DNA from: CAVZCC01 sp963773765
GTDB taxonomy: Bacteria > Actinomycetota > Acidimicrobiia > Acidimicrobiales > Microtrichaceae
Length of the DNA: 64,000 bases
Assembly (NCBI GenBank): GCA_963773765.1
Contig: CAVZCC010000005.1
Location: 124,001-188,000, forward strand
Direction of reading: 5' to 3'
Within the stretch, counting starts at the first letter, position 1; each line of letters starts with the position of its first letter. Below the pieces are notes generated by a model. That model did not search any database, was not told where the DNA came from, and saw nothing but the letters and a program-made list of their open reading frames with translations. Shown one piece after another: positions 17,973-26,432 of this stretch. A program made the translations under genes and the position numbers.

Positions 17973-18728
17973 TCAGAAGATGGTGTAGCCGCCGTCGACG
18001 ACGAGGCAGTCCCCGGTGTGGAACGCCTGGGTCGGGTCGGCCAGGAACACCGCGGCGGCTCCGAAGTCGTCCGGGACGCCCCAGCGCCGGACCGGGGTGC
18101 GGGCCGTGGTGCTCCGCATGAACTTCTCCCAGCCCTGCAACGGCGCGGTCATGTCCGTCTCGGTCCATCCCGGCATGATCGAGTTGCAACGGATCCGGTG
18201 GCGGGCCAGCTCCACCGCCAGGCCCCGGACCAGCGCCAGCAGGGCGGTCTTGGAACAGGAGTAGGCCTGGTTGGCCGGTGCCCCGTGGATGGCCGAGGTG
18301 GACGACACGCCGACCAGCGATCCCCCGGCGCCCCGTTCCACCATGTGGCGTGCCGCGGCCCGGAAGCACAGGAACGCTCCGTCCAGGTTGACCGACATGA
18401 CCCGGTGCCACCCCTCCAGCGTCTGGTCCACGAACGGTGCCCCACCGCCGATCCCCGCGTTGGCGAACAACGAGTCCACCGCACCGAACCGGTCCAGGGT
18501 GGCGGCCATGGCGGCGCCCACCGCGTCCTCGTCGGACACGTCCACCGTCACGGCGTCGGCGTCCGCCCCGAGGCCGCGGAGCTGGGCCACGGCATCGGCG
18601 TTCTTGTCCTCGTTGCGACCCCAGACCGACACCGCGGCGCCGGCGCCGGCCACGGCGCGGGCCATGCCCAGGCCGATGCCGCCGTTGCCGCCGGTCACCA
18701 CCACCACCCGATCGGTCAGGTCGAACAC
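17973..18728 (-). CDS. SDR-family oxidoreductase
   Basis: A 251-residue classical short-chain dehydrogenase. The cofactor motif is VTGGNGGIGLGMA (TGxxxGxG), with VDVSDEDAV, LFANAGIGGG (NAG) and the active site SSTSAIHG...QAYSCSK (Ser, Tyr-x3-Lys). C-terminal CLVVDGGYTIF completes the fold. GTG at 18728 is chosen because GGAGG lies 9 nt upstream and the Rossmann strand follows within eight residues; the frame is open further upstream but into the preceding gene. The substrate is unknown. It is co-directional with the FMN reductase 19 bases upstream. Confidence 0.92.
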   Translation of the reverse strand: MFDLTDRVVVVTGGNGGIGLGMARAVAGAGAAVSVWGRNEDKNADAVAQLRGLGADADAVTVDVSDEDAVGAAMAATLDRFGAVDSLFANAGIGGGAPFVDQTLEGWHRVMSVNLDGAFLCFRAAARHMVERGAGGSLVGVSSTSAIHGAPANQAYSCSKTALLALVRGLAVELARHRIRCNSIMPGWTETDMTAPLQGWEKFMRSTTARTPVRRWGVPDDFGAAAVFLADPTQAFHTGDCLVVDGGYTIF

Positions 18729-18747
18729 GGTGCGGTACCTCCGGTGG

Positions 18748-19341
18748 TCATGGCGCGGTCCGCACCGCGCTGATGTGGTCGTCGAACCGGTCCAGGAACG
18801 AGCGGCACGCTTCCGCGATGGCGGGGTCGACCAGCGCTCCACCGGCGTCGAAGGTGGCCCCGGCCGACCCCAGCGACAGGTCGGGAGGGTCCATGACGGC
18901 GGCCGCGCAGACGGCCAGCGTGGTGCGGGCCTGGTCCAGGGACCGCTCCGGTCCGTGCCGCCGGGAGGTCACGATGCCGGCCACCGCAGCCGGCGCGCCC
19001 ACCAGCGGGCCCTCGAACACCGGCCGGCTGGCCCAGTCGAGCGCGTTCTTGAGCAGACCCGGCATCCCCAGGTTGTACTCGGGGGTGACCACCAGCAGGG
19101 CGTCGGCACCGGCCAGCGCGTCGATGAACCGGCGCACCTCCGGCGGGCGTCGGCCGCCGTCGAGGTCCTCGTCGTAGTGCGGCAGGTCGCGGACCGGCAC
19201 CTCCTGCACGGCCCAGCGGGCGGGCGCGGCCGCGACCAGGACACCGGCCAGGAGCCGGTTCCACGAGCCGGCGCGCAGGCTGCCGACCAGCAGGGCGACC
19301 GCCACCGTCCCGCCGGCCTCCTCGTCGGGGCCTTCCGTCAC
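18748..19341 (-). CDS. NADPH-dependent FMN reductase family protein
   Basis: A 197-residue flavodoxin-fold protein. The phosphate-binding loop is LLVGSLRAGSWNRLLA, and the flavin-ring loop is VVTPEYNLGMPGLLKNALDW, the hallmark of the FMN_red family (azoreductase/chromate reductase/YieF type). It may supply reduced FMN or reduce quinones. It probably shares a promoter with the SDR downstream. The intergenic region to the divergent hydrolase gene at 19438 is about 96 bases. Confidence 0.9.
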   Translation of the reverse strand: MTEGPDEEAGGTVAVALLVGSLRAGSWNRLLAGVLVAAAPARWAVQEVPVRDLPHYDEDLDGGRRPPEVRRFIDALAGADALLVVTPEYNLGMPGLLKNALDWASRPVFEGPLVGAPAAVAGIVTSRRHGPERSLDQARTTLAVCAAAVMDPPDLSLGSAGATFDAGGALVDPAIAEACRSFLDRFDDHISAVRTAP

Positions 19342-19437
19342 GGGCCAGCACCGTACCGGCCGGCGCTAGGTTGCAGCGGCCGGAGCGGGCCGGAGGCGGC
19401 GCCCGAGCGGCGGGGACGACGAACCAGGGGGACCACC

Positions 19438-20610
19438 TTGAGCGACCTGACCACGGCGGCTGCGGCTGCCGGCATCGACACGACGGCGCTCGGGGACCTG
19501 CGGGACCGGATCCGCCGTGAGGTGGACGCCGGGCTGACCCCGGCGGCGCAGATGGCGCTGGCCCGCGACGGCGAGGTCGTCGTGTTCGAGTCGTTCGGCG
19601 CGGCCGACGAATCGACCAGGTTCACCGTGTTCTCCTGCACGAAGGCCTTCATCGCCGGCGTGGTGTGGCAGCTCCTGGGCGAGGGGAGGCTGGCCACGGA
19701 CACCCGGGTGGTGGACCTGATCCCCGGGTTCGGCTCGGAGGGCGGGTCGGCCGGGGAGGTGGCACGGATCACCCTGGAGCACCTGCTGACCCACACCGCG
19801 GGGTTCCCGTACGCCCCGTTGGGCCCTCCCCGGTGGGACACGCGGCAGGGTCGCCTGGAGGCGTTCTCCCGGTGGAGGCTGAGCTTCCCGCCCGGCAGCC
19901 GGTTCGAGTACCACCCGACGGCGGCCCACTGGGTGGTGGCCGAGATGATCGAGGTGGTCGAGGGCCGGGACTACCGCGAGGTGGTGCGGGACCGCATCAC
20001 CGGCCCCCTGTCCCTGCCCTCGTTCGGGCTGGGCGTCCCCGTCGGCGAGCAGGGCGGCATCGCGGAGCTGGTCGCCGTCGGGGAGGAGCCGAGCGCCGAG
20101 GCGTTGATGGAGGTGTTCGGCGTGGCGGAGTTCGACCGGGGTGAGGTCACCCCGGACGCGCTGCTGGAGTTCAACCGTCCCGACGTCCGTGCGGTCGGCG
20201 TGCCCGGCGGAGGGGGCATCGGGACCGCCGCGGACCTGGCCCTGTACTACCAGGGCCTGCTCCACAACCCGGGCGGCCTCTGGGATCCGGCGGTGCTGGC
20301 CGACGGCACCGGCCACGTCCGGACCACCTTCCCCGATCCCGTGACGGGCGTCCCGGCCAACCGGAGCCTGGGGGTGATCATCGCCGGCGATGACGGGAAG
20401 TCGGCGTTCCGGGGGATGGGGCACACCGTGGGGCCCAGGACGTTCGGCCACAACGGTGCGGCCGGCCAGATCGCGTGGGCCGACCCCGACACCGGGTTGT
20501 CGTTCGGCTTCACCACCGCAGGGGTGGACCGGGACTTCCTGCGAGAGGCCCGCCGGAGCGTCGGGATCGCCTCCCGTGCCGGCCGCTGTGTGCCGGACCC
20601 CGCAGGCTGA
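19438..20610 (+). CDS. Serine hydrolase, beta-lactamase/esterase fold
   Basis: A 390-residue member of the class C beta-lactamase-related esterase family. The nucleophile motif SxxK is SCTK (FTVFSCTKAFIAG), the tyrosine region is RFEYHPTAAHWVV, and the third motif is FGHNGAAGQ near the C-terminus. No signal peptide is visible, so a cytoplasmic esterase/amidase role is likelier than antibiotic resistance. The start is TTG at 19438, supported by a GGGGGA ribosome-binding site 6 nt upstream; upstream in-frame sequence is antisense to the FMN reductase and SDR. TAGGTT near 19367 may be the -10. Confidence 0.9.
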   Translation: MSDLTTAAAAAGIDTTALGDLRDRIRREVDAGLTPAAQMALARDGEVVVFESFGAADESTRFTVFSCTKAFIAGVVWQLLGEGRLATDTRVVDLIPGFGSEGGSAGEVARITLEHLLTHTAGFPYAPLGPPRWDTRQGRLEAFSRWRLSFPPGSRFEYHPTAAHWVVAEMIEVVEGRDYREVVRDRITGPLSLPSFGLGVPVGEQGGIAELVAVGEEPSAEALMEVFGVAEFDRGEVTPDALLEFNRPDVRAVGVPGGGGIGTAADLALYYQGLLHNPGGLWDPAVLADGTGHVRTTFPDPVTGVPANRSLGVIIAGDDGKSAFRGMGHTVGPRTFGHNGAAGQIAWADPDTGLSFGFTTAGVDRDFLREARRSVGIASRAGRCVPDPAG

Positions 20611-20641
20611 CCCGGGCAGGCTGAACCGGCCGGGCCGGCCG

Positions 20642-21346
20642 TCAGGCCAGGTGGGCGACGTCGTTGAACCGGCGGACCCGCCACGACCCGTCCGGCAGCA
20701 CCACGAGCTCACTGATGGATCCGTTGTCCGCACCCGTGAAGGCGAACGCCGTGGCTCCGGTGGCCAGGTGCATCAGGTGCCCGATCACGCCGCCGTGCAC
20801 CACGGCCACCACCCGCTGGTCGGGGTGGGCCGACGCGATCGTCGCGATGCCGGCCCGGAGGCGGCGGCCGAAGTCCTCTGCCGGCTCCGCCCCCGGGATC
20901 ACGTCCCAGCGTTCCTCCTCCATCACCTGGGAGAACACCGGATCACCGGCCGCGACGCGCGACCGGAACGAGCCCTCCCAGTCCCCCAGGTGGACCTCCC
21001 GCAGCTCGGGGACGACCCGGGGCCGGGCGGCCAGCTGCTCCAGCAGCGGCGCGGCGGTCTGGTGGGTGCGCTGCAGGGTGGTGACGTAGACCGCCGTGAT
21101 GGGCCGGCCGTCACGGTGCTCCGCGGCCAGCCGTTCCCCCACACGCCGGGCCTGGTCCTCCCCCTCGGGGGCCAGGGGCGGGTCGCCGTGGCCGTCGCGG
21201 AGCGGGAACGGCCGGTCCGGGTGCTCGGGCATGGACTCGCCGTGGCGCACCAGGAGGATCACCGTGGCGCCGGGCGGTGGCACGAACCGGTGCTGGCGGA
21301 TGCCCTCCGGGGGCTCGGTCGGGGCGGGGGTGTCGTTCACGCCCAC
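20642..21346 (-). CDS. Histidine phosphatase family protein
   Basis: A 234-residue phosphoglycerate-mutase-like phosphatase. The catalytic block is VILLVRHGESM (RHG), with VYVTTLQRTHQTAAPL carrying the second Arg, the acid in REVHLGDWEG and the second His in VVAVVHGGVIGHLM. All four active-site elements are present. The first 30 residues (Pro/Glu-rich) precede the fold and could be partly untranslated. It is 6 bases after the lipoprotein gene in the same direction and convergent with the serine hydrolase. Confidence 0.92.
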   Translation of the reverse strand: MGVNDTPAPTEPPEGIRQHRFVPPPGATVILLVRHGESMPEHPDRPFPLRDGHGDPPLAPEGEDQARRVGERLAAEHRDGRPITAVYVTTLQRTHQTAAPLLEQLAARPRVVPELREVHLGDWEGSFRSRVAAGDPVFSQVMEEERWDVIPGAEPAEDFGRRLRAGIATIASAHPDQRVVAVVHGGVIGHLMHLATGATAFAFTGADNGSISELVVLPDGSWRVRRFNDVAHLA

Positions 21347-21352
21347 AGCGTG

Positions 21353-22147
21353 TCACGCCGGGGCGCACGCCCCGCCCGCGGGCGCCGCGGCCACCCGGGT
21401 CCCACCGCTCGTCACCGTGACCGTGACCTGCGGGTTGATCACCACCAGGGCGTCGCGCACCGCCACGCAGGCGGCCAGGCCCTCGTCGGCGGTGAGCAGC
21501 GCGTCGTCGGAGGCGATCAGCTCCACGTCGGTGTCGTTGAGGATGGAGGTGCTGGTGATCTTGGCCGGCCAGGTGGCCGAGGCGTTGGCCTCCTCGACCG
21601 CGTCGATGTCCTCCAGGTCGATGTCCCCGGTGGCGTCGTCCGCGACCGTCGTGTCCGGTTCGTCCACCGGCTCGTCGTCGGCCTCCAGGTCGATCCCGCA
21701 CTCCTGCTTGGTGTAGTCGTTGATGTTGGTGGAGGCCTCGATGACGTCGGGCCGCAACACGATGTCGAAGACCTCGTCGATCGACTCGGGGTCCTCCGGG
21801 TCCACCGCGGCCAGGTCCTCCGCCACGCCGGCCAGCAGGGCGAAGTCCGCCGAGAGCTCCTCCGGGGCCAGGTCGGCCAGGCCCTGCAGGGCTTCGATCG
21901 CGGCGGCCGGGTCGGCGTCGGCGTCCAGGGCCGGGTCCGAGTCCAGTCGCTCCACCTCGGCGCAGAACTCCTCGGAGGACCCCGGCGGGGGTCCGTCGGA
22001 GGTGGTCGTCGTCTCCCGCTCCGCCGACTGCAGGGACACCGGGGCGCCCTCGTCGTCGCTCCCGCCGCATCCCGCAGCACAGAGTCCGAGCAGGGTCACG
22101 GGCAGCACCAGCCAGCGGCGGAGGTGCGGAGGGCACGGGAGTCGCAT
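21353..22147 (-). CDS. Acidic secreted lipoprotein, unknown function
   Basis: A 264-residue protein whose N-terminus MRLPCPPHLRRWLVLPVTLL leads to the lipobox GLCAAGC (Cys about residue 26), so it should be a lipoprotein. The rest is strongly acidic (many Asp/Glu, e.g. DEPVDEPDTTVADD), with a helical middle and a C-terminal part carrying VTVTVTSGGTRVAAAPAGG. Two later Cys residues may form a disulfide. I do not recognise the family. ATG at 22147 is the only start that gives a sensible signal peptide. Confidence 0.78.
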   Translation of the reverse strand: MRLPCPPHLRRWLVLPVTLLGLCAAGCGGSDDEGAPVSLQSAERETTTTSDGPPPGSSEEFCAEVERLDSDPALDADADPAAAIEALQGLADLAPEELSADFALLAGVAEDLAAVDPEDPESIDEVFDIVLRPDVIEASTNINDYTKQECGIDLEADDEPVDEPDTTVADDATGDIDLEDIDAVEEANASATWPAKITSTSILNDTDVELIASDDALLTADEGLAACVAVRDALVVINPQVTVTVTSGGTRVAAAPAGGACAPA

Positions 22148-22261
22148 GGCCCCAGTGTGCCGGGGCGGTGGCGCCATCCGGCGCACCCCGGGCCAACTGC
22201 CGAGCACGTCAGGCCGCTTTGGGGCAGCATTTCTGCCGATGCTGCTGGAGGTGAACCGCAC

Positions 22262-22789
22262 GTGACCGTCCTGCTCCTGAACGCCAGCTACGAACCGCTG
22301 CGGGTCATCACCCTGCGCCGGGCCCTGGGGCTGGTGCTGGCGGGCAAGGTCGACCTGCTCGAGTCCCACGACGGCGAGGTGCTGCGCAGCGCCGGTGGGG
22401 CGGCCTACGAGATCCCCGTGGTCGTCCGGCTCCGCTACATGGTGAAGGTCCCCTTCCAGTCCACGGTGCCGCTCTCCCGCCGGGCCATCGATGCCCGCGA
22501 CGAGCGCCGCTGCCAGGTGGCGGGGTGCGACCGGGGTGGCCAGACCGTGGACCACGTGGTGCCACGCTCACGGGGTGGCACCCACGAGTGGACCAACGTC
22601 GTGCTCATGTGCACCCGCCACAACTCCCACAAGGGAGCCCGGCTCCTGTCGGAACTGGGTTGGCACCTCAAGCGGGAGCCGGTGGCCCCGCGGGGAGAAC
22701 TGGTGCTGCTGGCCCGGGCCGGGATCCGCACACTGCCCGAGGCCTGGGTGCCCTACCTGCCGTCCGCCCCCACCGCAGTGCCGGCCTGA
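22262..22789 (+). CDS. HNH endonuclease
   Basis: A 175-residue protein widespread in Actinobacteria. The N-terminal half begins VTVLLLNASYEPLRVITLRR. The HNH motif is in the C-terminal half: CQVAGCDRGGQTVDHVVPRS, then GGTHEWTNVVLMCTRHNSHK, giving the His-Asn-His centre and paired Cys for a structural zinc (CxxxxC ... C). It may act in DNA repair or recombination; the target is unknown. GTG at 22262 follows GGAGG by 10 nt. Its last 37 bases overlap the end of the convergent HTTM gene. Confidence 0.92.
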   Translation: MTVLLLNASYEPLRVITLRRALGLVLAGKVDLLESHDGEVLRSAGGAAYEIPVVVRLRYMVKVPFQSTVPLSRRAIDARDERRCQVAGCDRGGQTVDHVVPRSRGGTHEWTNVVLMCTRHNSHKGARLLSELGWHLKREPVAPRGELVLLARAGIRTLPEAWVPYLPSAPTAVPA

Positions 22790-23661
22790 CCCTGCGGCTC
22801 CCGCTGCAGGCGCCACTGCCGGCTCAACCGCTCCAGGGGGAAGAACGCGGCCAGGCACACCGTGTGGGGCAGGAACGAGATCCCGATCATCAGGAAGGTC
22901 ATGGCGTGGAGCAGCACCACGCCGACCAGTGCGATCGTACGCAGGTTGCGCGGCGCCTTCGGGAACAACAGCACCACCGCCGCCACCTCGAAGGCGATGA
23001 AGGACCACTGGGCCAGCACCAGCAGGCCGGGCACGTGCAGGAACCAGTCACCCACGAACGAGCCCCGCCGCACGATGGCCCGGGCGAAGGTGGCGGAGTT
23101 CATCCACCCCCATCCGCCGAAGCGGATCTTGGACCAGGCGGAGAACGGGTAGGCCAGGACGAACACCACCTGCACGGTGCGCAGTGCCCACCCGCCCAGG
23201 CGTTCCACCGCGGCGCCGGTGCGCGGGGTCACCGCCAGCACCCCCAGCGCCACCATGATCGTGAGCCGGTCGTGGTCCACCTTGCTCCAGGAGAACGCCC
23301 ACAACAGCCACACCCCGTAGGTCAGGAACAGGGCGGCGCCGGCGGCCCGGGGGGCCCGGCGGGTGAACACCCACACCGACGCGGCCAGGACCGCCGGCAC
23401 CAGGAGCGACATGGTGGTGGGCGTGGGCGCGGGCAGGCCCAGCACCCGTGCCAGGGCGATGGGCCGGTAGAACTCCGAGGGGGCGAACCGGTGGTCCAGG
23501 GCCCACCGGTCCGTCACGACCACGGTGAACGCCGCGGTCACGGCGATGATGCGGGCGAAGACGTCCACCCGGGCCACCGGCACCGGGTCGAACCAGTACT
23601 CGTCCCACCACCGTCGGACCCGCTCCCCGGAGCCGACCACTGACGGCTCGGTGCCGCTCAC
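22753..23661 (-). CDS. HTTM-domain membrane protein
   Basis: A 302-residue polytopic membrane protein with about six to eight helices. The pattern RVDVFARIIAVTAAF, the conserved WSKVDHDRL and AYPFSAWSKIRFGGWGWMNS are typical of the HTTM domain shared with vitamin-K-dependent gamma-carboxylase-like proteins. The catalytic Lys/His of carboxylases is not evident, so the activity is unknown. Its GTG start overlaps the stop of the upstream gene (GTGA at 23658-23661), so the two are translationally coupled. The 3' end overlaps the HNH gene on the opposite strand. Confidence 0.8.
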   Translation of the reverse strand: MSGTEPSVVGSGERVRRWWDEYWFDPVPVARVDVFARIIAVTAAFTVVVTDRWALDHRFAPSEFYRPIALARVLGLPAPTPTTMSLLVPAVLAASVWVFTRRAPRAAGAALFLTYGVWLLWAFSWSKVDHDRLTIMVALGVLAVTPRTGAAVERLGGWALRTVQVVFVLAYPFSAWSKIRFGGWGWMNSATFARAIVRRGSFVGDWFLHVPGLLVLAQWSFIAFEVAAVVLLFPKAPRNLRTIALVGVVLLHAMTFLMIGISFLPHTVCLAAFFPLERLSRQWRLQREPQGQAGTAVGADGR

Positions 23662-24122
23662 GGTTCGCCCGGGCCGGGAGGCCAGGTCTGCAGGACCTGC
23701 TCGATCGGGTCGCCGGGTCGGCCGTCGACCAGTTCCCGGCCGATACGGCGGAAGTCCAGGCGCACCAGCGGGTCGCTGCGGTGCCGGTCGTTGTAGACCC
23801 GGGCCAGCGCAGCCAGTTGGACGTCCGTGAGCCGACCTCCCGGTCCCTGCTGACCCTCCACCTCGGCACGGCGCAGGCCGAAGGCGGATGCGTCCAGGAC
23901 GACCTCACGGCCGGCCCGGGTGGTGCCCACGAAGTCCACCTTGACCACCCGGCCGTTCGGCCGCACGGCCACCGAGAACATGCGGAACGGGGCGAAGGGC
24001 CAGGAGTCGTCGGTCAGGAACCCGGACCCGACCAGGGTGCCCAGCACCACCGCGACGGCCAGCGCGGACCGCCACCGCCGTCCGGGGACGACGCTGTCGG
24101 CGGGGGCGTCCTGGACCGACAC
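23658..24122 (-). CDS. Small membrane-anchored protein coupled to HTTM
   Basis: A 154-residue protein with one N-terminal membrane segment (WRSALAVAVVLGTLVGSGFL) followed by a soluble part with SWPFAPFRMFSVAV and VYNDRHRSDPLVRLDFRR. The WPFxPFxMF pattern is found, as I recall, in small partners encoded beside HTTM proteins. It overlaps the HTTM start by 4 bases. GTG at 24122 is chosen; an in-frame GTG at 24167 would add 15 residues. Function unknown; a subunit or assembly factor for the HTTM protein is likely from the context. Confidence 0.7.
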   Translation of the reverse strand: MSVQDAPADSVVPGRRWRSALAVAVVLGTLVGSGFLTDDSWPFAPFRMFSVAVRPNGRVVKVDFVGTTRAGREVVLDASAFGLRRAEVEGQQGPGGRLTDVQLAALARVYNDRHRSDPLVRLDFRRIGRELVDGRPGDPIEQVLQTWPPGPGEP

Positions 24123-24181
24123 GTCGCCAGCGTAAACCAGCCGCCGGCGTCCCCCGTGAACCGGCACGGCGCGGTCCTCCC

Positions 24182-24202
24182 ACCGCCCCGTGACGGGGCG
24201 GT
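24182..24202. repeat. Perfect inverted repeat in the divergent promoter region
   Basis: ACCGCCCCGT and ACGGGGCGGT flank a single G (10-bp arms). It lies 12 bases from the KstR-like site, between divergent genes. It could be an operator or a short hairpin. Confidence 0.4.
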
Positions 24203-24213
24203 CGTTGTGGTCT

Positions 24214-24235
24214 AAACTGAAACAGGTTCTAGTTT
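24214..24235. promoter_or_regulatory. KstR-like operator, site 1
   Basis: The core TGAAACAGGTTCTA (24218-24231) fits TnnAACnnGTTnnA, the consensus I recall for the cholesterol regulator KstR. The flanks extend the symmetry (AAACT left, AGTTT right). It lies 52 bases before the Rieske oxygenase start, in a locally AT-richer stretch. Two related sites stand before the thiolase/DUF35 operon and before korA. Confidence 0.65.
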
Positions 24236-24286
24236 TTGCAGCTGGACCGCTCCACCAACGACCGCCCGCTCCGGGAGGAATCCGAC

Positions 24287-25330
24287 ATGTCCAAGCGCTC
24301 GCCGTTCCCGATCCCCTTCGGCTGGTTCCAGGTCGGCTGGTCGGCCGACCTCAAGCCCGGCGACGTGGTCCCGGTCGACTACTTCGACAAGAGCCTGGTG
24401 GCCTGGCGTGACGAGCAGGGCGCCGCCCACGTCAACGACGCGTTCTGCCCCCACCTGGGCGCACACTTCGCCTACGGCGGGTCGGTGTCGGAGGACAACC
24501 TGGTCTGCCCCTTCCACGGCTGGCGGTTCAACCCCGAGGGCCAGAACACCCTCATCCCCTACTCGGAGCGGATCAACAAGAAGGCCTGCGTCCAGGCCTA
24601 CCCGGTGACGGAGCGCAACGGCCTGCTCATGGCGTGGTACCACCCGTTCGGTGAGGCCCCCCAGTGGGAGATCCCCGAGGTCCCCGAGTTCAACGACCCC
24701 GACAACTTCATGCCCATGGAGACCCGGGAGTACACCATCGAGGCACCGTGGCAGGACCTGGCGGAGAACGGCGTGGATGCCGCCCACTTCCGCTACGTGC
24801 ACCACACCGAGATCGTCCCGGAGCTCGAGAGCTACCAGACCGACGGGCCCTTCACCAAGATGCGGTCGCTGCAGAAGTTCCCGACCCCCCGCGGCGTCGT
24901 GGACGGCCGGATCGACGCCGATTCGTTCGGGCCCGGATTCAGCGTCATCCGCTTCTCCGGGATCGTGGACACCGTGCTGATGGGCTGCAACACACCGCTG
25001 ACGGACAACAAGTGCCACATGCGCTTCAGCTTCACCGTGCGCAAGATGGGTGACGACGCCCTCAGCTCCACCGTGGGCCAGGCGTTCGTGGACGAGATCG
25101 ACAAGCAGGTCCAGGAGGACACCCCGATCTGGCAGAACAAGGCGTACCTGGCCCGGCCCGCCCTGGCGGACACCGACGGCCCGTTCACCAAGTTCCGCAA
25201 GTGGGCCTCGCAGTTCTACGCCGAGGGCGTCGACGACTCGGCCCTGGTGTACTACCCCCAGGACAGCTTCCCGTTCGAGCCCATCGAGACCGCCAGCCGG
25301 AAGTTCGGCTCGGATCCCTTCGCCGACTGA
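24287..25330 (+). CDS. Rieske non-heme iron oxygenase, KshA-like
   Basis: A 347-residue ring-hydroxylating oxygenase. The Rieske [2Fe-2S] ligands are in FCPHLGAHFAYGG and NLVCPFHGWRF (C-x-H ... C-x2-H). The mononuclear iron site is LAENGVDAAHFRYVHHTE (Asp/His/His). The form without a beta subunit, and this size, resemble the 3-ketosteroid-9-alpha-hydroxylase KshA and the Neverland/DAF-36 cholesterol desaturases, so a sterol substrate is plausible. ATG at 24287 follows GGGAGGAA. The KstR-like site and the neighbouring Ltp/DUF35 operon support a steroid role. Its reductase is not adjacent; the ferredoxin/reductase pair at 16.5-17.9 kb could serve. Confidence 0.85.
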   Translation: MSKRSPFPIPFGWFQVGWSADLKPGDVVPVDYFDKSLVAWRDEQGAAHVNDAFCPHLGAHFAYGGSVSEDNLVCPFHGWRFNPEGQNTLIPYSERINKKACVQAYPVTERNGLLMAWYHPFGEAPQWEIPEVPEFNDPDNFMPMETREYTIEAPWQDLAENGVDAAHFRYVHHTEIVPELESYQTDGPFTKMRSLQKFPTPRGVVDGRIDADSFGPGFSVIRFSGIVDTVLMGCNTPLTDNKCHMRFSFTVRKMGDDALSSTVGQAFVDEIDKQVQEDTPIWQNKAYLARPALADTDGPFTKFRKWASQFYAEGVDDSALVYYPQDSFPFEPIETASRKFGSDPFAD

Positions 25331-25348
25331 GCCCCCGGCCCGACGGGG

Positions 25349-26233
25349 TCAGCCCGATCCCGGCGGCGTCGGCCACCCCGCGTCCGGCCCGGCCGGAGGA
25401 GCCGCCGGCGGGGGTCCCGGGGGCGGGACCGTCGGGGGTTGGGTCCACCCCGACCCCGGAGCGGGCGGCGGCGTGGGCGGTGCCGGCGGCGGCCAGCCCT
25501 GGGGCTGGGTCGGGTACGGCTGCCCCCACGGTTGCTGGGGCGGGCCCCAGGGGGCGGGCATGCCGCCGTACGGGGTGGTCGGCGGCCGGCCCGACCGGCT
25601 GCGCTGCACCAGACCCACGATGAGCAGGATGGTGCCGATCACGAACAGCAGGCCGCTCACGCCGAGCACACCGAAGAACCCCAGGACGGGGCCGACGGCG
25701 TCGTCGAACTCCTCCGTGCCGAACGTGCGCCCCACCGTGAAGGACGAGGCGGGCCCGCTCTGCGAGGGCTCTCCCGCCACCGTGCAGCGGGCCTCGTACT
25801 CACCGGGGGTCAGGCGGGCGAACCCGATGACCTCGTACTGGTCGGTGCTGTCGCGGTAGAGCGTCGTGTCGAACATGGCCGTGGTCAACTGGATGGACTC
25901 GCCGCCGACCGTCACCAGGGTGCACGTCGGTGTCGGGAAGGTCCCCGTGGTGGTGGCCACTCCCACGCTCATGTCCGGGTCGGTGGAGTCGTCCAGGGGC
26001 TCGGCCACCGTGAAGGCGATGCGCCCGGGGATCGCCACGACCTCCTGGCCGTTGATGATCACGTCGCGGTCGAAGTCGGCGAGGTTCAGGCGGCCCAGCG
26101 TGACGGCGAAGCCGATGATCCCCCCGACCACGGACACGGCGAGCAGGACCGATCCCGCGATGACCAGGCCCTTCCCCCGCTTCCTGGGGGCGACGGGGCC
26201 CACGTGGGCGACGGACGGGGGCAGCACGGTCAC
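25349..26233 (-). CDS. Two-helix membrane protein with Pro-rich tail
   Basis: A 294-residue protein. A membrane segment near residues 22-48 (GLVIAGSVLLAVSVVGGIIG) is followed by an extracytoplasmic beta-rich domain with three Cys and the sentence-like TPGEYEARCTVAGEP. A second membrane segment (residues about 190-210) leads to a cytoplasmic tail of about 80 residues made of Pro, Gln, Trp and Gly. Such tails are common in actinobacterial DUF4190-like membrane proteins. Function unknown. Convergent with the Rieske gene, 18 bases apart. Confidence 0.78.
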   Translation of the reverse strand: MTVLPPSVAHVGPVAPRKRGKGLVIAGSVLLAVSVVGGIIGFAVTLGRLNLADFDRDVIINGQEVVAIPGRIAFTVAEPLDDSTDPDMSVGVATTTGTFPTPTCTLVTVGGESIQLTTAMFDTTLYRDSTDQYEVIGFARLTPGEYEARCTVAGEPSQSGPASSFTVGRTFGTEEFDDAVGPVLGFFGVLGVSGLLFVIGTILLIVGLVQRSRSGRPPTTPYGGMPAPWGPPQQPWGQPYPTQPQGWPPPAPPTPPPAPGSGWTQPPTVPPPGPPPAAPPAGPDAGWPTPPGSG

Positions 26234-26254
26234 CGCGTCACGCTACCGGCGACA

Positions 26255-26282
26255 GGGCCCGTCCCCGACCGGTGACGGGCCC
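26255..26282. terminator. Hairpin after the thiolase operon
   Basis: GGGCCCGTC (26255-26263) and GACGGGCCC (26274-26282) form a perfect 9-bp stem with a 10-nt loop, between the end of the thiolase operon and the next minus-strand start. No U-tract follows, as is usual at this GC. Confidence 0.55.
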
Positions 26283-26285
26283 TCG

Positions 26286-26432
26286 CATCCGCTCTTCGCG
26301 CAAGCGCTCATCGCCCTGTGGGTGCGACCAGGGCTTGTCCGCCCCCACCACCCACATCCACATCCGCTCTTCGCGAAGCGCTCATCGCCCTGTGGGTGCG
26401 ACTCAGGGCTTGTCCGCCCCCACCACCCACAT
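26286..26432. repeat. 72-bp tandem duplication spanning a stop codon
   Basis: Two 72-base copies (26286-26357 and 26361-26432) differ by two compensating one-base indels. The second copy contains the last codons and stop of the thiolase-like gene ending at 26403; the first is a non-coding duplicate downstream of it. Confidence 0.9.

Noticed and set aside
18271..19437. Long N-terminal extension of the serine hydrolase gene at 19438
   Set aside because: The extension is antisense to the SDR and FMN reductase genes and has no fold. TTG at 19438 has a proper ribosome-binding site.
19438..20610. Antibiotic beta-lactamase
   Set aside because: It has the SxxK and HNG elements but no signal peptide and the character of EstB-like esterases; resistance is not supported.
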